Origin: an uncultured Clostridia bacterium
GTDB lineage: Bacteria; Bacillota; Clostridia; Oscillospirales; Ruminococcaceae
Reading direction: 5' to 3'
Assembly (NCBI GenBank): GCA_944386455.1
Contig: CALXBC010000005.1
Coordinates: forward strand, 1 to 64,000
Length of the DNA stretch: 64,000 bases
Below are positions 1-8,274 of the stretch, in pieces; the first letter of the stretch is position 1, and each line of letters begins with the position of its first letter. The translations under genes and the position numbers were made by a program. Under the pieces are notes generated by a model. That model made no database searches. It was not told the origin of the DNA and saw only the letters and a list, made by a program, of their open reading frames with translations.

Positions 1-100
1 TACTTGGGTTTGTGGTAAAACCATTGTACCAGAAGGGCTGACGGGTCTTCAACTTTCATTTAACTTTACAGTCCGTTTATATTTTGGAGGTGTATATCAA

Positions 101-472
101 ATGAAAAAAAGCAGTTTTGTTGCAATGGTGTTGGGAACGGTCAGCGTTGTCCTGTTCGCACTCGGTATGTGCATGGCTACCATCCCGGAGTGGAACGCGT
201 TTAAGCCGGGTATTATTTTCGGTTGTGTTGGTCTGTTTCTGGGTCTTATCACGCTGATTGTATGGAGAAAAATGGAGCATAAGCAGCCGATCCATATTAA
301 CGGAAAGACTGTTCTGACTGTCATTATCGGTGTGGTTGGCGCTTTAGCGCTGGGTGTAGGTATGTGCTTTAGCATGGTCTGGGGCAAATTGATCATAGGC
401 GTTGTAATCGGCCTTGTTGGAATTGTCGTTTTGCTTTGCCTTATCCCTTTGACAAAAGGTATAAAGGAGTGA
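101..472 (+). CDS. Small four-helix integral membrane protein, unknown function
   Basis: This encodes 123 aa with about four hydrophobic segments (roughly residues 7-27, 35-54, 69-90 and 95-116) joined by short charged loops. Everything outside the membrane is minimal, so a small membrane protein is the only safe call. The start has a clear GGAGGTG Shine-Dalgarno site. Its stop overlaps a GTG (469) of the next membrane protein, so the two are probably translationally coupled. Together with the broken gene after them they look like accessory cargo of the kind found on clostridial mobile elements, but no mobility gene is visible here. I do not recognise a named family. Confidence 0.75.
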   Translation: MKKSSFVAMVLGTVSVVLFALGMCMATIPEWNAFKPGIIFGCVGLFLGLITLIVWRKMEHKQPIHINGKTVLTVIIGVVGALALGVGMCFSMVWGKLIIGVVIGLVGIVVLLCLIPLTKGIKE

Positions 473-1164
473 GACCGAAGCAGAAAGCTGTATCGCTGAT
501 TGGCAAAACAAAAATAGGTAAAAAAATTGTATCAAGCCAGCGCTACCGTATCATTCTGTCCGCTGCGGTTACCTTTGTATTCAACTTGCTCTATGCAGTA
601 TACCATTGCGTACTCGGTGTTCTGAACATTTCATTTTGGTTTATCGCCATGTGCGCTTTCTATGGGATTTTAGCCATGATGCGGTTTTCTGCGGTATTGT
701 ATGAGCGTAATCATCACAAATTGCCCTCTGATGATACGGAACTGTTTATGATGAGATTTTCCGGCATTCTGTTAGTCATATTGGGCATTGTGCTTGCAAC
801 AGTCAATTATATCAGTCTGTCACAGGATATCGCTACAAAACATAGCGCAATCATTATGATAACGATTGCGACCTATACTTTTTATAAAATCACAATGGCA
901 ATCGTAAAAGCCGTAAAGCAACACAAAAACCCCTCTCCATTATTAAAGACAATCCGAAGTATCGGTTACGCGGAAGTATCTGCTTCCATATTAACTTTAC
1001 AGCGCTCTATGCTCGTTTCCTTTGGTTCAATGGACAACAGGCAGGTTCGTTTTATGAACGCAATGACAGGAGCCGCCGTATGTCTGTTTGTACTGATACT
1101 CGGCTTCTCCATGACAGTAAAATCGAGAAGAAAGGAACATAAAGCGTGGCAAAATCAAAATTAG
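469..1164 (+). CDS. Multi-spanning integral membrane protein, unknown function
   Basis: This encodes about 231 aa if it starts at the GTG that overlaps the upstream stop codon. An in-frame TTG at 436 is an alternative, because the AAGGAG motif lies too close to the GTG. About five or six hydrophobic segments are visible, with a basic N-terminus (VRPKQKAV...KIGKK) and a basic C-tail (KSRRKEHK), giving a positive-inside pattern at both ends. It is coupled to the membrane protein upstream and its last 19 nt overlap the next small, frame-disrupted gene. No enzymatic motif was seen and the function is unknown. Confidence 0.7.
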   Translation: MRPKQKAVSLIGKTKIGKKIVSSQRYRIILSAAVTFVFNLLYAVYHCVLGVLNISFWFIAMCAFYGILAMMRFSAVLYERNHHKLPSDDTELFMMRFSGILLVILGIVLATVNYISLSQDIATKHSAIIMITIATYTFYKITMAIVKAVKQHKNPSPLLKTIRSIGYAEVSASILTLQRSMLVSFGSMDNRQVRFMNAMTGAAVCLFVLILGFSMTVKSRRKEHKAWQNQN

Positions 1165-1338
1165 TAACAGCAAATGAGAAAATAGCAAAGAAAGTTGTTA
1201 AAAAAAATGGAAAATACGGTTGTCGGCGGCTACACCAAAATCGAGGACATTTTTGTTGACCGTTATCTGACGAAAGACGGAGAAAGCGTTGAAGAAGCAA
1301 AGGCAAGGTTAAAGCGTGAACATAAAACGTTTGAATAA
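1146..1338 (+). pseudogene. Frame-disrupted small helical protein gene (MAKSKLVTANEKIA-type)
   Basis: A GTG at 1146 opens a frame reading VAKSKLVTANEKIAKKVV, which runs into an A8 tract at 1200-1207 and then stops early. The adjacent frame from the ATG at 1207 continues with the expected C-terminal half (VVGGYTKIEDIFVDRYLTKD, then an ESVEEAKARLKRE stretch) to a TAA at 1338. From memory, related small clostridial proteins carry both halves in a single frame. I therefore read this as one gene broken by a short indel at or next to the poly-A run. Alternatives are a sequencing error, slippage on A8, or two separate small proteins. It overlaps the 3' end of the preceding membrane-protein gene. Confidence 0.55.
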
Positions 1339-1351
1339 TTCTATATCGTCA

Positions 1352-1388
1352 ACGCCTGTGCAGTTTTATGCTGCTGCATAGGCGTTTT
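1352..1388 (+). terminator. Rho-independent terminator
   Basis: A stem with about 11-bp arms (ACGCCTGTGCAG pairing with CTGCATAGGCGT, one mismatch) is followed by TTTTT, 13 nt after the last stop codon of the small membrane-protein group. A second imperfect hairpin with strong outer pairing (GAAAGCGGA...TCCGCTTTC) lies just beyond at 1399-1437 without a T-run. The rest of 1438-1521 shows nothing recognisable. Confidence 0.75.
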
Positions 1389-1521
1389 TGGTATAAAGGA
1401 AAGCGGACAAGAAGTCTTTGACCTCTTATCCGCTTTCTGTTGCAACAGTCTGTCAGCCGTTAAGTTGGTTTGTTTTCAATACTACTTCATTATCGGTGGC
1501 TGGCTTTTAATGTTATTCCTG

Positions 1522-1839
1522 CTACCGACAACTGAAAGTGTCACATTCAGTATCGCTTTTACAGCCAGCGGTGGTGCCGCTGACATTGATGGACTCAGCA
1601 CAGCATTTCTCATTTTGATAATGAATACAGTTCTTAACCTTACAGTTAATATCAGATACTGGATTGGGATTACAATATCCCGTTGTATCGGTTGCATTAT
1701 TTTCCATCTTTGTAAAAGAACCGCAGCATGTTTCATTACATTTACATGCATTCGCTCCGTTGACGGTGATTTCCGGCCGGCAGCAGCAGCCGTCGCTGTT
1801 GCTTGCGCAATGGATGACACTGCAGTTTAATTTAGTCAT
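1522..1839 (-). CDS. DUF1540 cysteine-rich protein
   Basis: This encodes about 105 aa starting MTKLNCSVIHC. Two similar cysteine-rich units are seen, about residues 1-42 and 60-105, each with the pattern NC-x4-C...CC...C and ending in CGSF or CDTFSCR. This matches the DUF1540 family, which is widespread in clostridia and probably binds metal; no catalytic role is established. An upstream in-frame ATG at 1902 would add a non-conserved 21-residue tail, so the MTKL start was chosen, although its Shine-Dalgarno is weak. It stands alone, convergent with the membrane-protein group. Confidence 0.8.
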   Translation of the reverse strand: MTKLNCSVIHCASNSDGCCCRPEITVNGANACKCNETCCGSFTKMENNATDTTGYCNPNPVSDINCKVKNCIHYQNEKCCAESINVSGTTAGCKSDTECDTFSCR

Positions 1840-1969
1840 AATTCTGCACCAATGATTCCTGGCAACAGGAATCTTCCTTTCCAAAATAATTGAAAGTAAC
1901 AAATAAGAGGCTTTGTTACCTTTTTATTATTTCAAAAAGAAAAGAAAATATCCAAAAAATCAATGTCAT

Positions 1970-3037
1970 TTAAATCAGCTTGCGCTGGCTGCAATATTTG
2001 CAGATCAGCATATCTGCATTTTTTTCAAAGTAATGTGGGAGATAGGTTTCCGTTTGAGTAATGCAGTTTGGATTTTCACATTGTTCATTTAAAACAAACG
2101 GACGTTGTGCAGAGCGTCTGTGATCAGAATGGTTTAAACAAAACATAATCAATGACATTCTGACATACATGCCATGAACCGCCTGCTTAAAATATACCGC
2201 TCTTTCGTCAGCGTCTACATCATCGGTAATCTCATCAACGCGTGGAAGCGGGTGCAAAATTTTCATATCGGGTTTTGCATCCGTTAATTTTTCTTTATCG
2301 AGAATATAAATATGTTTTTGCGCCTGATACTCTGCCTCAGAGGAGAAGCGCTCTCTTTGTATGCGGGTCATATATAAGACGTCAAGTTGAGAAACCGCTT
2401 CCTTTAAGGAGCTGATTTCCTGATAGCAGCAGTTATAAGCGTCCATGAAATTTTTGACATAAGGCGGAAGTGATAATTCTTTTGTTGAAATCAGAATAAA
2501 CCGGTTGTTTTCAAAACAGGAGAGAGCCCGGATTAGAGAATGAACCGTCCGCCCGTTTTTGAGATCTCCACACAAGCCTATTGTCAGTCCGTTTAATCTT
2601 CCAACCTCCTGCGTCAGTGTCAGCAAATCCGTCAGTGTTTGCGTTGGGTGAAGATGTCCGCCATCGCCAGCATTGATGACCGGACAATCTGTAAACATGG
2701 AAGCCGCATAAGCCGCGCCTTCTTGCGCGCTGCGCATGGCAATGATATCAGCATACCCGCTTACGATTTTAGCAGTGTCTTTGACTGACTCTCCCTTTGA
2801 AACAGAGGAAGTATCGGGATTATCAAAGCCGATTACATTTCCGCCAAGCCGAAGCATTGCTGTCTGAAATGACATTCTGGTTCTGGTAGACGGCTCATAA
2901 AACAGGGTAGCTAAAATCTTGCCTTCACAGGCGTGACTGTATTTCTGAGGATTCTTTTCTATTTCTACTGCCGTATGAATGATTTCTTCCCATTCGGAAC
3001 GGGTAAAATCATTTAAATCAATCAAATGCTTATACAT
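1970..3037 (-). CDS. pyrB: Aspartate carbamoyltransferase with fused PyrI-type zinc module
   Basis: This condenses carbamoyl phosphate with aspartate to N-carbamoylaspartate, the committed step of pyrimidine synthesis. The carbamoyl-phosphate loop STRTR is at residues 50-54 and the HPLPR element sits in the second domain. The catalytic chain normally ends at about 305-310 residues, but this protein has 355. Its tail carries C-x4-C-x20-C-x2-C (CENPNC ... CKYC), which closely resembles the zinc domain of the PyrI regulatory chain (C-x4-C-x23-C-x2-C in E. coli). No pyrI lies in the window. The allosteric nucleotide domain of PyrI is absent, so any regulation is unknown. GGGAGG precedes the start. 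Confidence 0.93.
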   Translation of the reverse strand: MYKHLIDLNDFTRSEWEEIIHTAVEIEKNPQKYSHACEGKILATLFYEPSTRTRMSFQTAMLRLGGNVIGFDNPDTSSVSKGESVKDTAKIVSGYADIIAMRSAQEGAAYAASMFTDCPVINAGDGGHLHPTQTLTDLLTLTQEVGRLNGLTIGLCGDLKNGRTVHSLIRALSCFENNRFILISTKELSLPPYVKNFMDAYNCCYQEISSLKEAVSQLDVLYMTRIQRERFSSEAEYQAQKHIYILDKEKLTDAKPDMKILHPLPRVDEITDDVDADERAVYFKQAVHGMYVRMSLIMFCLNHSDHRRSAQRPFVLNEQCENPNCITQTETYLPHYFEKNADMLICKYCSQRKLI

Positions 3038-3124
3038 TCCGATTTCCTCCCAATATATGATTGCCTTTAAGTCAATAGTTTATCATTTTTTTCGACAAAA
3101 AACAAGGCCGAAAATATAAATAAA

Positions 3125-3151
3125 AACCGCTCTGATAAGTTCAGAACGGTT
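3125..3151 (-). terminator. Rho-independent terminator downstream of the small Cys protein
   Basis: On the minus strand AACCGTTCTGA pairs with TCAGAGCGGTT (one mismatch), followed by TTT. It lies 19 nt after the stop of the 71-aa gene and upstream of pyrB, so it separates the two transcription units. Confidence 0.7.
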
Positions 3152-3169
3152 AAAAAAACAAATAAGCAT

Positions 3170-3385
3170 TTATAATGAAAAATCCGACTTTTCAAATTTT
3201 TGTAAAATATGGATTTTTCCAGGAACACGTTTGAGCGGTGCATAAAGAAACCGTTTACAGCTATAAAACGGCGCTACAACACCATGACGGTTACATAATA
3301 CTGTTTGCCCGTCTTTTGTCAGCTTTCCGTATTCACAATAAGAACAAGCCGGTTCGATTTTACTTCCGAAAAACGGTTTTGCCAT
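3170..3385 (-). CDS. Conserved small cysteine-containing protein, unknown function
   Basis: This encodes 71 aa with four cysteines spaced C-x2-C, C and C (ACSYCEYGK, VLCNRHG, YSCKRF), followed by a basic PLKRVP element. The layout suggests a small zinc-binding or redox protein. I recognise it only as a recurring hypothetical protein of Oscillospiraceae-like genomes. A GAAAGGA Shine-Dalgarno lies somewhat far upstream. It sits 24 nt after the YlbJ-like gene on the same strand and is followed by a terminator, so it is probably the last gene of that unit. Confidence 0.6.
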   Translation of the reverse strand: MAKPFFGSKIEPACSYCEYGKLTKDGQTVLCNRHGVVAPFYSCKRFLYAPLKRVPGKIHILQKFEKSDFSL

Positions 3386-3409
3386 CTTCGTCTGTCATCC
3401 TTTCAATCA

Positions 3410-4540
3410 TCACTCATTTTTTCCATCTGTCAGAGTTTTATTTATTATATCAGATTTTCTGACAGATAACAAGAGGAAAACAGACAGAATGATCAGCAGA
3501 ATTGAAAAGGCGGGAGAAACAAGAAATGGCTTTTGCACAATGGGTTGCTGATAATTAAAAACAGCAGCTGTTCCGCCGAAAAAACGAATCAAAATCATAC
3601 TGAAAAACAGGCTGCATGCAATATACAACGGACGATAAAGATAAAAATAAGTCATTCTCATATTTGCTGTAACCGCTTTTATTTGCAGCTGTACACACAG
3701 TCCGCCAAATCCTGTAATGATTATCAAAACAATAAGCGATTGACTGGCTGCAAGTGCATTGCAGCCGTTGGTGACTTCCAAAATACCAGTCAGCAAGCTG
3801 ATTGCCATCTTGTCAGTCATAAATAAACTGAATCCGCTTGCAAGCTTCTGCATTATCCCTATATCATCCAGCACATAATTGATAGCAGAAAAAATAACGA
3901 CCAATGCACATATCAATGCCATGGAGCGAATCGTTGATTCTACGGCATGGATAAATTGAAAACTGACTGCACCTGAATCTTGCTGCCGGCTGACAGGCAA
4001 TACATTTTTCTTTTTCAGGTTCCGCGCCGTGATGATGGCGACTGCAAGCGCAGACAGCACCTGGGAGCAATAAACAATGATTCCAATCGTATAATTATGA
4101 AAAATCGGAACCGAAACAGCGGAAATCAAAAAAGCAGGACCGCAATTGACACAATATGCCAGCATTCGCTCTGCGGTATTCTGATCGATTTCTTTTCGTT
4201 TTACTGCATCTGCCAGCAATTTCGCTCCTACCGGAAATCCTCCAAGCAGACTGAAGCAGAAAATGGCCGCTCCGCTGTGCGATATATGCAAAAGCCTAGA
4301 CAGGGGGCTTGTCAGAAACGACAGCATTTTATATCCGATTCCGGTTTCCATAAAAAAACTGCAAAGTGCCATAAATATAAACAAGGATGGAATTAAGCTG
4401 TTTAAACATAGCTGTATTCCGTTTTGGGCGCCTTTCGCCAGCGGAGCAGAAAAAAGAAGTGCCAGGAAAAGAGCTCCTGCCGCTATAAAAGACAAAATCA
4501 CTTTTTTCACACGATTCTTATTCATTTGTATTCTATTCAT
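3410..4540 (-). CDS. ylbJ: YlbJ-like sporulation integral membrane protein (nucleoside-recognition/Gate domain)
   Basis: This encodes 376 aa with about eight to ten hydrophobic segments. The signature stretch LLGGFPVGAKLLADAV ... LAYCVNCGPAFLI matches the Gate-domain core of YlbJ-type proteins, which in Bacillus are needed for spore formation and are sigma-E controlled (family knowledge). The N-terminal basic segment before the first helix fits a membrane-inserted start. Two starts are possible: ATG 4540, where AAAGG is very close, or ATG 4525. It is divergent from yqfC, another sporulation gene, across about 150 AT-rich bases. Confidence 0.85.
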   Translation of the reverse strand: MNRIQMNKNRVKKVILSFIAAGALFLALLFSAPLAKGAQNGIQLCLNSLIPSLFIFMALCSFFMETGIGYKMLSFLTSPLSRLLHISHSGAAIFCFSLLGGFPVGAKLLADAVKRKEIDQNTAERMLAYCVNCGPAFLISAVSVPIFHNYTIGIIVYCSQVLSALAVAIITARNLKKKNVLPVSRQQDSGAVSFQFIHAVESTIRSMALICALVVIFSAINYVLDDIGIMQKLASGFSLFMTDKMAISLLTGILEVTNGCNALAASQSLIVLIIITGFGGLCVQLQIKAVTANMRMTYFYLYRPLYIACSLFFSMILIRFFGGTAAVFNYQQPIVQKPFLVSPAFSILLIILSVFLLLSVRKSDIINKTLTDGKNE

Positions 4541-4692
4541 CCTTTGACAACAGAAGATTTGTCTGCTTTACAGTTCACTATTATGTATATGCTTTTGGTT
4601 TTCTTAATATATTATAATACCAGTCAAATTTACTGGTTCCAGACGTTTTAAACCATTTCTGAACAGTCTCTGATATGAAAGGAAAGATCAAT

Positions 4693-4995
4693 ATGAAAAA
4701 AAAGCGTAAGGCAAAAGCGCCCTTTCACGAAAGATTCGCAGAAGCCATTGAATTGCCGTTGGACACATTTGGCAATCTGCCGCAGATTCAAATGTGTGGC
4801 AATCGCGAAGTGACTGTTGAAGGATATAAATGCGTTTTGGAATACGATGACAATATGCTGCGGATTAAAGCCAAACAAATGGAGCTCAGTTTTTGGGGAA
4901 GTGAATTGATGCTGAAATACTTAAATCATGAAAATGTGATCATTTCGGGGAAACTGGAACGAATTGAATTTACACTGCCGATCCAGAATAAATAG
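4693..4995 (+). CDS. yqfC: Sporulation protein YqfC (YabP/YqfC family)
   Basis: This encodes 100 aa. The ATG at 4693 was chosen because GAAAGGAAAG lies about 8 nt upstream; the ATG at 4675 has no such site. The central LPLDTFGNLPQIQMCGNREV and the FWGSELMLKYL element are characteristic of YqfC/YabP spore proteins. In Bacillus the yqfC-yqfD pair is transcribed in the mother cell. Here yqfD follows after 37 nt, then phoH-ybeY-dgkA-era, the conserved order. The biochemical role is unknown. Confidence 0.9.
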   Translation: MKKKRKAKAPFHERFAEAIELPLDTFGNLPQIQMCGNREVTVEGYKCVLEYDDNMLRIKAKQMELSFWGSELMLKYLNHENVIISGKLERIEFTLPIQNK

Positions 4996-5032
4996 AATTG
5001 AATGTTGCCGGAAAGGAAGACTATAACACGAA

Positions 5033-6205
5033 ATGAAACTATTCAAATACTGTCGGGGAGTCATCCGTTTTCGTGCCTATGGAGGATATTTTGAACGCTT
5101 TCTGAATGAAGCACAGTCGGAAGGATTTCAGCTTTGGAATATTCAAAAAAGAAATGGAATCTATTATGGCAGGACCAGGATCAAAAATTATCTGAAGCTT
5201 GCCCGCCTTGCACGAAAATGCGGTGTGCGGCTGCGGACAGAGCAGCGAAACGGACTGCCATTTCTTTTGCACCGCTACCGCAAAAGAATCGGATTGGTAA
5301 TTGGCGTTTTCTTTTTTCTAACATTTTTACTGATGATGCAAAATTTCATCTGGGAAATTGAAGTTACCGGCAATAACACACTCACAACAGAACAGATTCT
5401 GAGCGTTGCCAGAGAGTCTGGACTTCAAAGAGGAACCAGTCTTATAGGGCTGAACTTAAGAGTGATTCAAAAAGATATGGAATATCATTTGCCTGGTGTA
5501 GCCTGGCTGACACTCAACCGAAAGGGCAGTAAAGTAGTAATCGAATTACATGAAACCGAAAAAAAGCCGGATATCGCCGACGATCAGACCCCATGCAACC
5601 TGATTGCCAAAAAAGACGGTGTTATCAAATACATGGAAATTTATGAAGGCGAAAAAATGGTAAAAGTGAAAGACAGTGTCTGCAAAGGTGATCTTTTGGT
5701 CAGCGGAGTGACAGAAGATAAATTCCAGCAGACCAGACTGCTTCATTCGGAAGGAAAAGTAATTGCAGAAACCTATACGGAAAAGACATTTTCACTGCCG
5801 CTGGAAACAGAAGAAAAAAAATATACGGGAATGGTAAAGACCAGAAAGCACTTGAATCTTTTTGGGTTCAAGCTGCCTCTGTTTATTGCTGTCCCAATAG
5901 AAGGCACATACGAAAAAGAACTAACGCAAGAACCGCTCATTTTATTTGGGAAAGAACTGCCAATTGGGTTGGAAAAAATGGAATACAAAGAATATCAAAC
6001 CATAAAAAAATCATACACCAATGAGGAGGCGGAAGAAATTCTGATGAAGCAAATTTCAGAATTTGAAAAAAAAGAATGGGAAAATGCCAAAATAATTTCC
6101 AGGAAAATGGTAAAAACAGAAAATAATGGTGCATATGTTATAAAGGTTGACTATATTTGTGAAGAGGATATTGCGCAAAAAGAAGAAATTATGATAAATG
6201 AATAA
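5033..6205 (+). CDS. yqfD: Sporulation protein YqfD
   Basis: This encodes 390 aa. An N-terminal cytoplasmic part of about 85 residues is followed by one strong transmembrane helix (about residues 86-105, RIGLVIGVFFFLTFLLMM). A large predicted extracytoplasmic region with a POTRA-like start (WEIEVTGNNTLTTEQIL) completes it. This architecture is that of YqfD, required for sporulation in Bacillus and acting with YqfC (family knowledge). The C-terminus is rich in Lys and Glu. It is followed by a promoter-like sequence and phoH. Confidence 0.9.
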   Translation: MKLFKYCRGVIRFRAYGGYFERFLNEAQSEGFQLWNIQKRNGIYYGRTRIKNYLKLARLARKCGVRLRTEQRNGLPFLLHRYRKRIGLVIGVFFFLTFLLMMQNFIWEIEVTGNNTLTTEQILSVARESGLQRGTSLIGLNLRVIQKDMEYHLPGVAWLTLNRKGSKVVIELHETEKKPDIADDQTPCNLIAKKDGVIKYMEIYEGEKMVKVKDSVCKGDLLVSGVTEDKFQQTRLLHSEGKVIAETYTEKTFSLPLETEEKKYTGMVKTRKHLNLFGFKLPLFIAVPIEGTYEKELTQEPLILFGKELPIGLEKMEYKEYQTIKKSYTNEEAEEILMKQISEFEKKEWENAKIISRKMVKTENNGAYVIKVDYICEEDIAQKEEIMINE

Positions 6206-6212
6206 AAAACTG

Positions 6213-6240
6213 TTTCTTTTCTGAAAAAATGTGCTATAAT
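6213..6240 (+). promoter_or_regulatory. Probable extended -10 promoter for phoH
   Basis: TTTCTT (6213-6218), a 16-nt spacer and TATAAT (6235-6240), with TGC directly before the -10 hexamer, lie between yqfD and phoH. The -35 box is weak but the extended -10 is good. It would let the housekeeping genes be expressed independently of the sporulation pair upstream. Confidence 0.5.
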
Positions 6241-6285
6241 AATATCTGTAAAGTTATAATTATTTAAAGGCGGAAATCCTTAATT

Positions 6286-7251
6286 ATGGCAGAACAGATC
6301 ATCAATATTGACAGAATGGAACATATGCTGGCATTATTCGGCAGCTTTGATGAAAATGTGAAAATCCTTCAAAATGAATTTGACGTAACGATTCTTGGCA
6401 GAGGAAGCGATATCAAGGTTACCGGCGAACCAGAAGCGGTATCAAAATCAATCCGTGCGATTGAAGGACTTCTCTCATTGTTGAACAAAGGCGAAGCACT
6501 CAATGAACAGAACGTCAACTATGTTATCATGCTGGTAAAAGAGGGAAATGAAGATCAGATTGGCACGCTGTCAAACGACTGCCTTTGCTTAACCGCAAAA
6601 GGAAAGCCGGTCAAGGCCAAAACGCTCGGACAGAAAAAATACACCGACAGCATCTCGGCGCACACTGTCGTTTTCGGTGTAGGTCCTGCCGGAACCGGAA
6701 AAACCTATCTGGCGGTTGCAATGGCAGTCAAAGCATTTCGGGCTCACGAAGTGAACCGCATCATTCTTACCCGGCCGGCAGTTGAGGCGGGAGAAAAGCT
6801 TGGATTTTTGCCAGGTGATCTTCAGAACAAAGTGGATCCCTATCTCCGTCCGCTTTATGATGCCTTATTCGATATGCTGGGAGCTGAAAATTTTCAGAAA
6901 TATCAGGAACGGGGCAACATTGAAGTGGCGCCGCTTGCATATATGCGCGGCCGTACTCTGGATGACAGTTTTATCATTTTGGACGAGGCGCAGAATACCA
7001 CACACGAGCAGATGAAAATGTTTTTGACTCGTTTCGGAGCTAATTCCAAAGTGGTGGTTACGGGTGATATTACGCAGATTGATTTGCCTGATCCCCGAAA
7101 ATCAGGCCTCCTGGAAGCAACAAGAGTACTTAAGAATATTGATGATATCGACATCATACGTTTTACGGAAAAGGACGTCGTCCGTCACAAATTAGTCCAG
7201 GATATCATAAGGGCTTATGATAAATACTATGAGGAGGGTAAGAAAAGATAA
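6286..7251 (+). CDS. phoH: PhoH-family ATPase
   Basis: This encodes 321 aa. An N-terminal KH-like region (about residues 10-70) precedes a P-loop ATPase with Walker A GPAGTGKT at about 132-139 and Walker B FIILDEAQN at about 230. The GDITQIDLP helicase-type motif follows. The length fits cytosolic PhoH/YbeZ proteins, which are linked to ribosome and RNA metabolism and usually adjoin ybeY, as here. The exact substrate is not settled. The end of phoH is one base from the ybeY start, so the two are cotranscribed. Confidence 0.93.
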   Translation: MAEQIINIDRMEHMLALFGSFDENVKILQNEFDVTILGRGSDIKVTGEPEAVSKSIRAIEGLLSLLNKGEALNEQNVNYVIMLVKEGNEDQIGTLSNDCLCLTAKGKPVKAKTLGQKKYTDSISAHTVVFGVGPAGTGKTYLAVAMAVKAFRAHEVNRIILTRPAVEAGEKLGFLPGDLQNKVDPYLRPLYDALFDMLGAENFQKYQERGNIEVAPLAYMRGRTLDDSFIILDEAQNTTHEQMKMFLTRFGANSKVVVTGDITQIDLPDPRKSGLLEATRVLKNIDDIDIIRFTEKDVVRHKLVQDIIRAYDKYYEEGKKR

Positions 7252-7252
7252 A

Positions 7253-7759
7253 ATGGACAAGCTGAAAGTATTAATTACCAATAACCAAAAGGATGTTAAA
7301 ATTCCAACCGGAATCAGAATGCTGGTTCGCCGCTGTTGTCATGCAGTTCTGGAAACAGAAAATTTTGAAGGAAGCGCAGAAATCAGCGTATCTTTTGTCA
7401 ATAACGAAGAAATCCGCCGTTTAAATCGGGAATATCGAAACAAAGATTCTGAAACAGATGTGCTGTCATTTCCCCAGGGAGAAAACGGAAAGTTCGATAA
7501 AAATGAAAACGGGGCTTATGTGTTGGGGGACATTGTGATCTCCATGCCGAAGGCGTATGAACAGGCTGATACATACGGACATACTTTGCAAAGAGAGGTC
7601 GGTTTTCTGACGGTTCATTCTCTTTTGCATTTGTTGGGCTATGACCATGAACAGGGAGGACTGCAGGCAGTCCAGATGCGCGAAAAGGAAGAAATCGTGC
7701 TTGCCAAGCTTGGTATTCCGCGCGGGGCCAGCTATGTTTTTTTAGATGAAAAAAAGTAA
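7253..7759 (+). CDS. ybeY: Endoribonuclease YbeY (16S rRNA maturation)
   Basis: This encodes 168 aa. The zinc site HSLLHLLGYDHE (H-x3-H-x5-H) is at about residues 121-132, and NKDSETDVLSFP is the second family motif. YbeY is a metal-dependent RNase in 16S rRNA 3'-end maturation and ribosome quality control. The ATG at 7253 matches family N-termini; AGGAGG lies about 16 nt upstream, inside the 3' end of phoH. The last 14 nt overlap dgkA. Confidence 0.93.
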   Translation: MDKLKVLITNNQKDVKIPTGIRMLVRRCCHAVLETENFEGSAEISVSFVNNEEIRRLNREYRNKDSETDVLSFPQGENGKFDKNENGAYVLGDIVISMPKAYEQADTYGHTLQREVGFLTVHSLLHLLGYDHEQGGLQAVQMREKEEIVLAKLGIPRGASYVFLDEKK

Positions 7760-8261
7760 TCAGAACGAAATTGCCAATTTGATAAAAAGCTTTCGCTATG
7801 CGTTTCGCGGCTTTGTTTTTGCCGTTAATAATGAACGAAATATGCGCATCCATATCGTTGTGGCGATTTTAGTTGCCGTATTTTCATTTCTGTATGGGCT
7901 CGAAGCGGTTCAGTATGCCCTGATCTTTTTGTGCTTCGGGCTTGTGATTGCTGCAGAAATGTTTAACACTGCGATCGAAGCTTTAGTCAATTTGGAAACA
8001 CCAGCCTATGACCATCTCGCAAGAATTGCCAAGGATGTTGCCGCGGGTGCTGTTTTGGTGAGTGCAATTATGACAGTGGTCGTTGCTGTGTTTACATTTC
8101 ACGATCTGAACAGATTGTGGGAAACCGTTGTTGTAATAGTAACGACACCTGTATTGCTTGTCTGCTTTTTGCTGCTGATTGCACTGGGACTTTTTTTCAT
8201 CTTCGGCTGCACAGGAAAGGTAAAGCCACAGGACAGCAAAAATGACAATTATAAATCATAG
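7746..8261 (+). CDS. dgkA: Diacylglycerol/undecaprenol kinase, DgkA family, with C-terminal extension
   Basis: This encodes 171 aa. The core (about residues 5-120) has the prokaryotic DAGK signature AAEMFNTAIEALVNL and three membrane helices. In Firmicutes this family mainly phosphorylates undecaprenol for cell-wall lipid recycling. The protein is longer than the usual 115-135 aa because of an extra hydrophobic segment (about 130-155) and a polar tail. The start overlaps the end of ybeY, indicating coupling; era follows after 13 nt. Confidence 0.9.
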   Translation: MKKSNQNEIANLIKSFRYAFRGFVFAVNNERNMRIHIVVAILVAVFSFLYGLEAVQYALIFLCFGLVIAAEMFNTAIEALVNLETPAYDHLARIAKDVAAGAVLVSAIMTVVVAVFTFHDLNRLWETVVVIVTTPVLLVCFLLLIALGLFFIFGCTGKVKPQDSKNDNYKS

Positions 8262-8274
8262 AAAAGGATGGGAC

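Noticed and set aside
1465..1830. 121-codon plus-strand frame opposite the DUF1540 gene
   Set aside because: The minus strand encodes a clear cysteine-rich DUF1540 protein; the plus frame is its complement.
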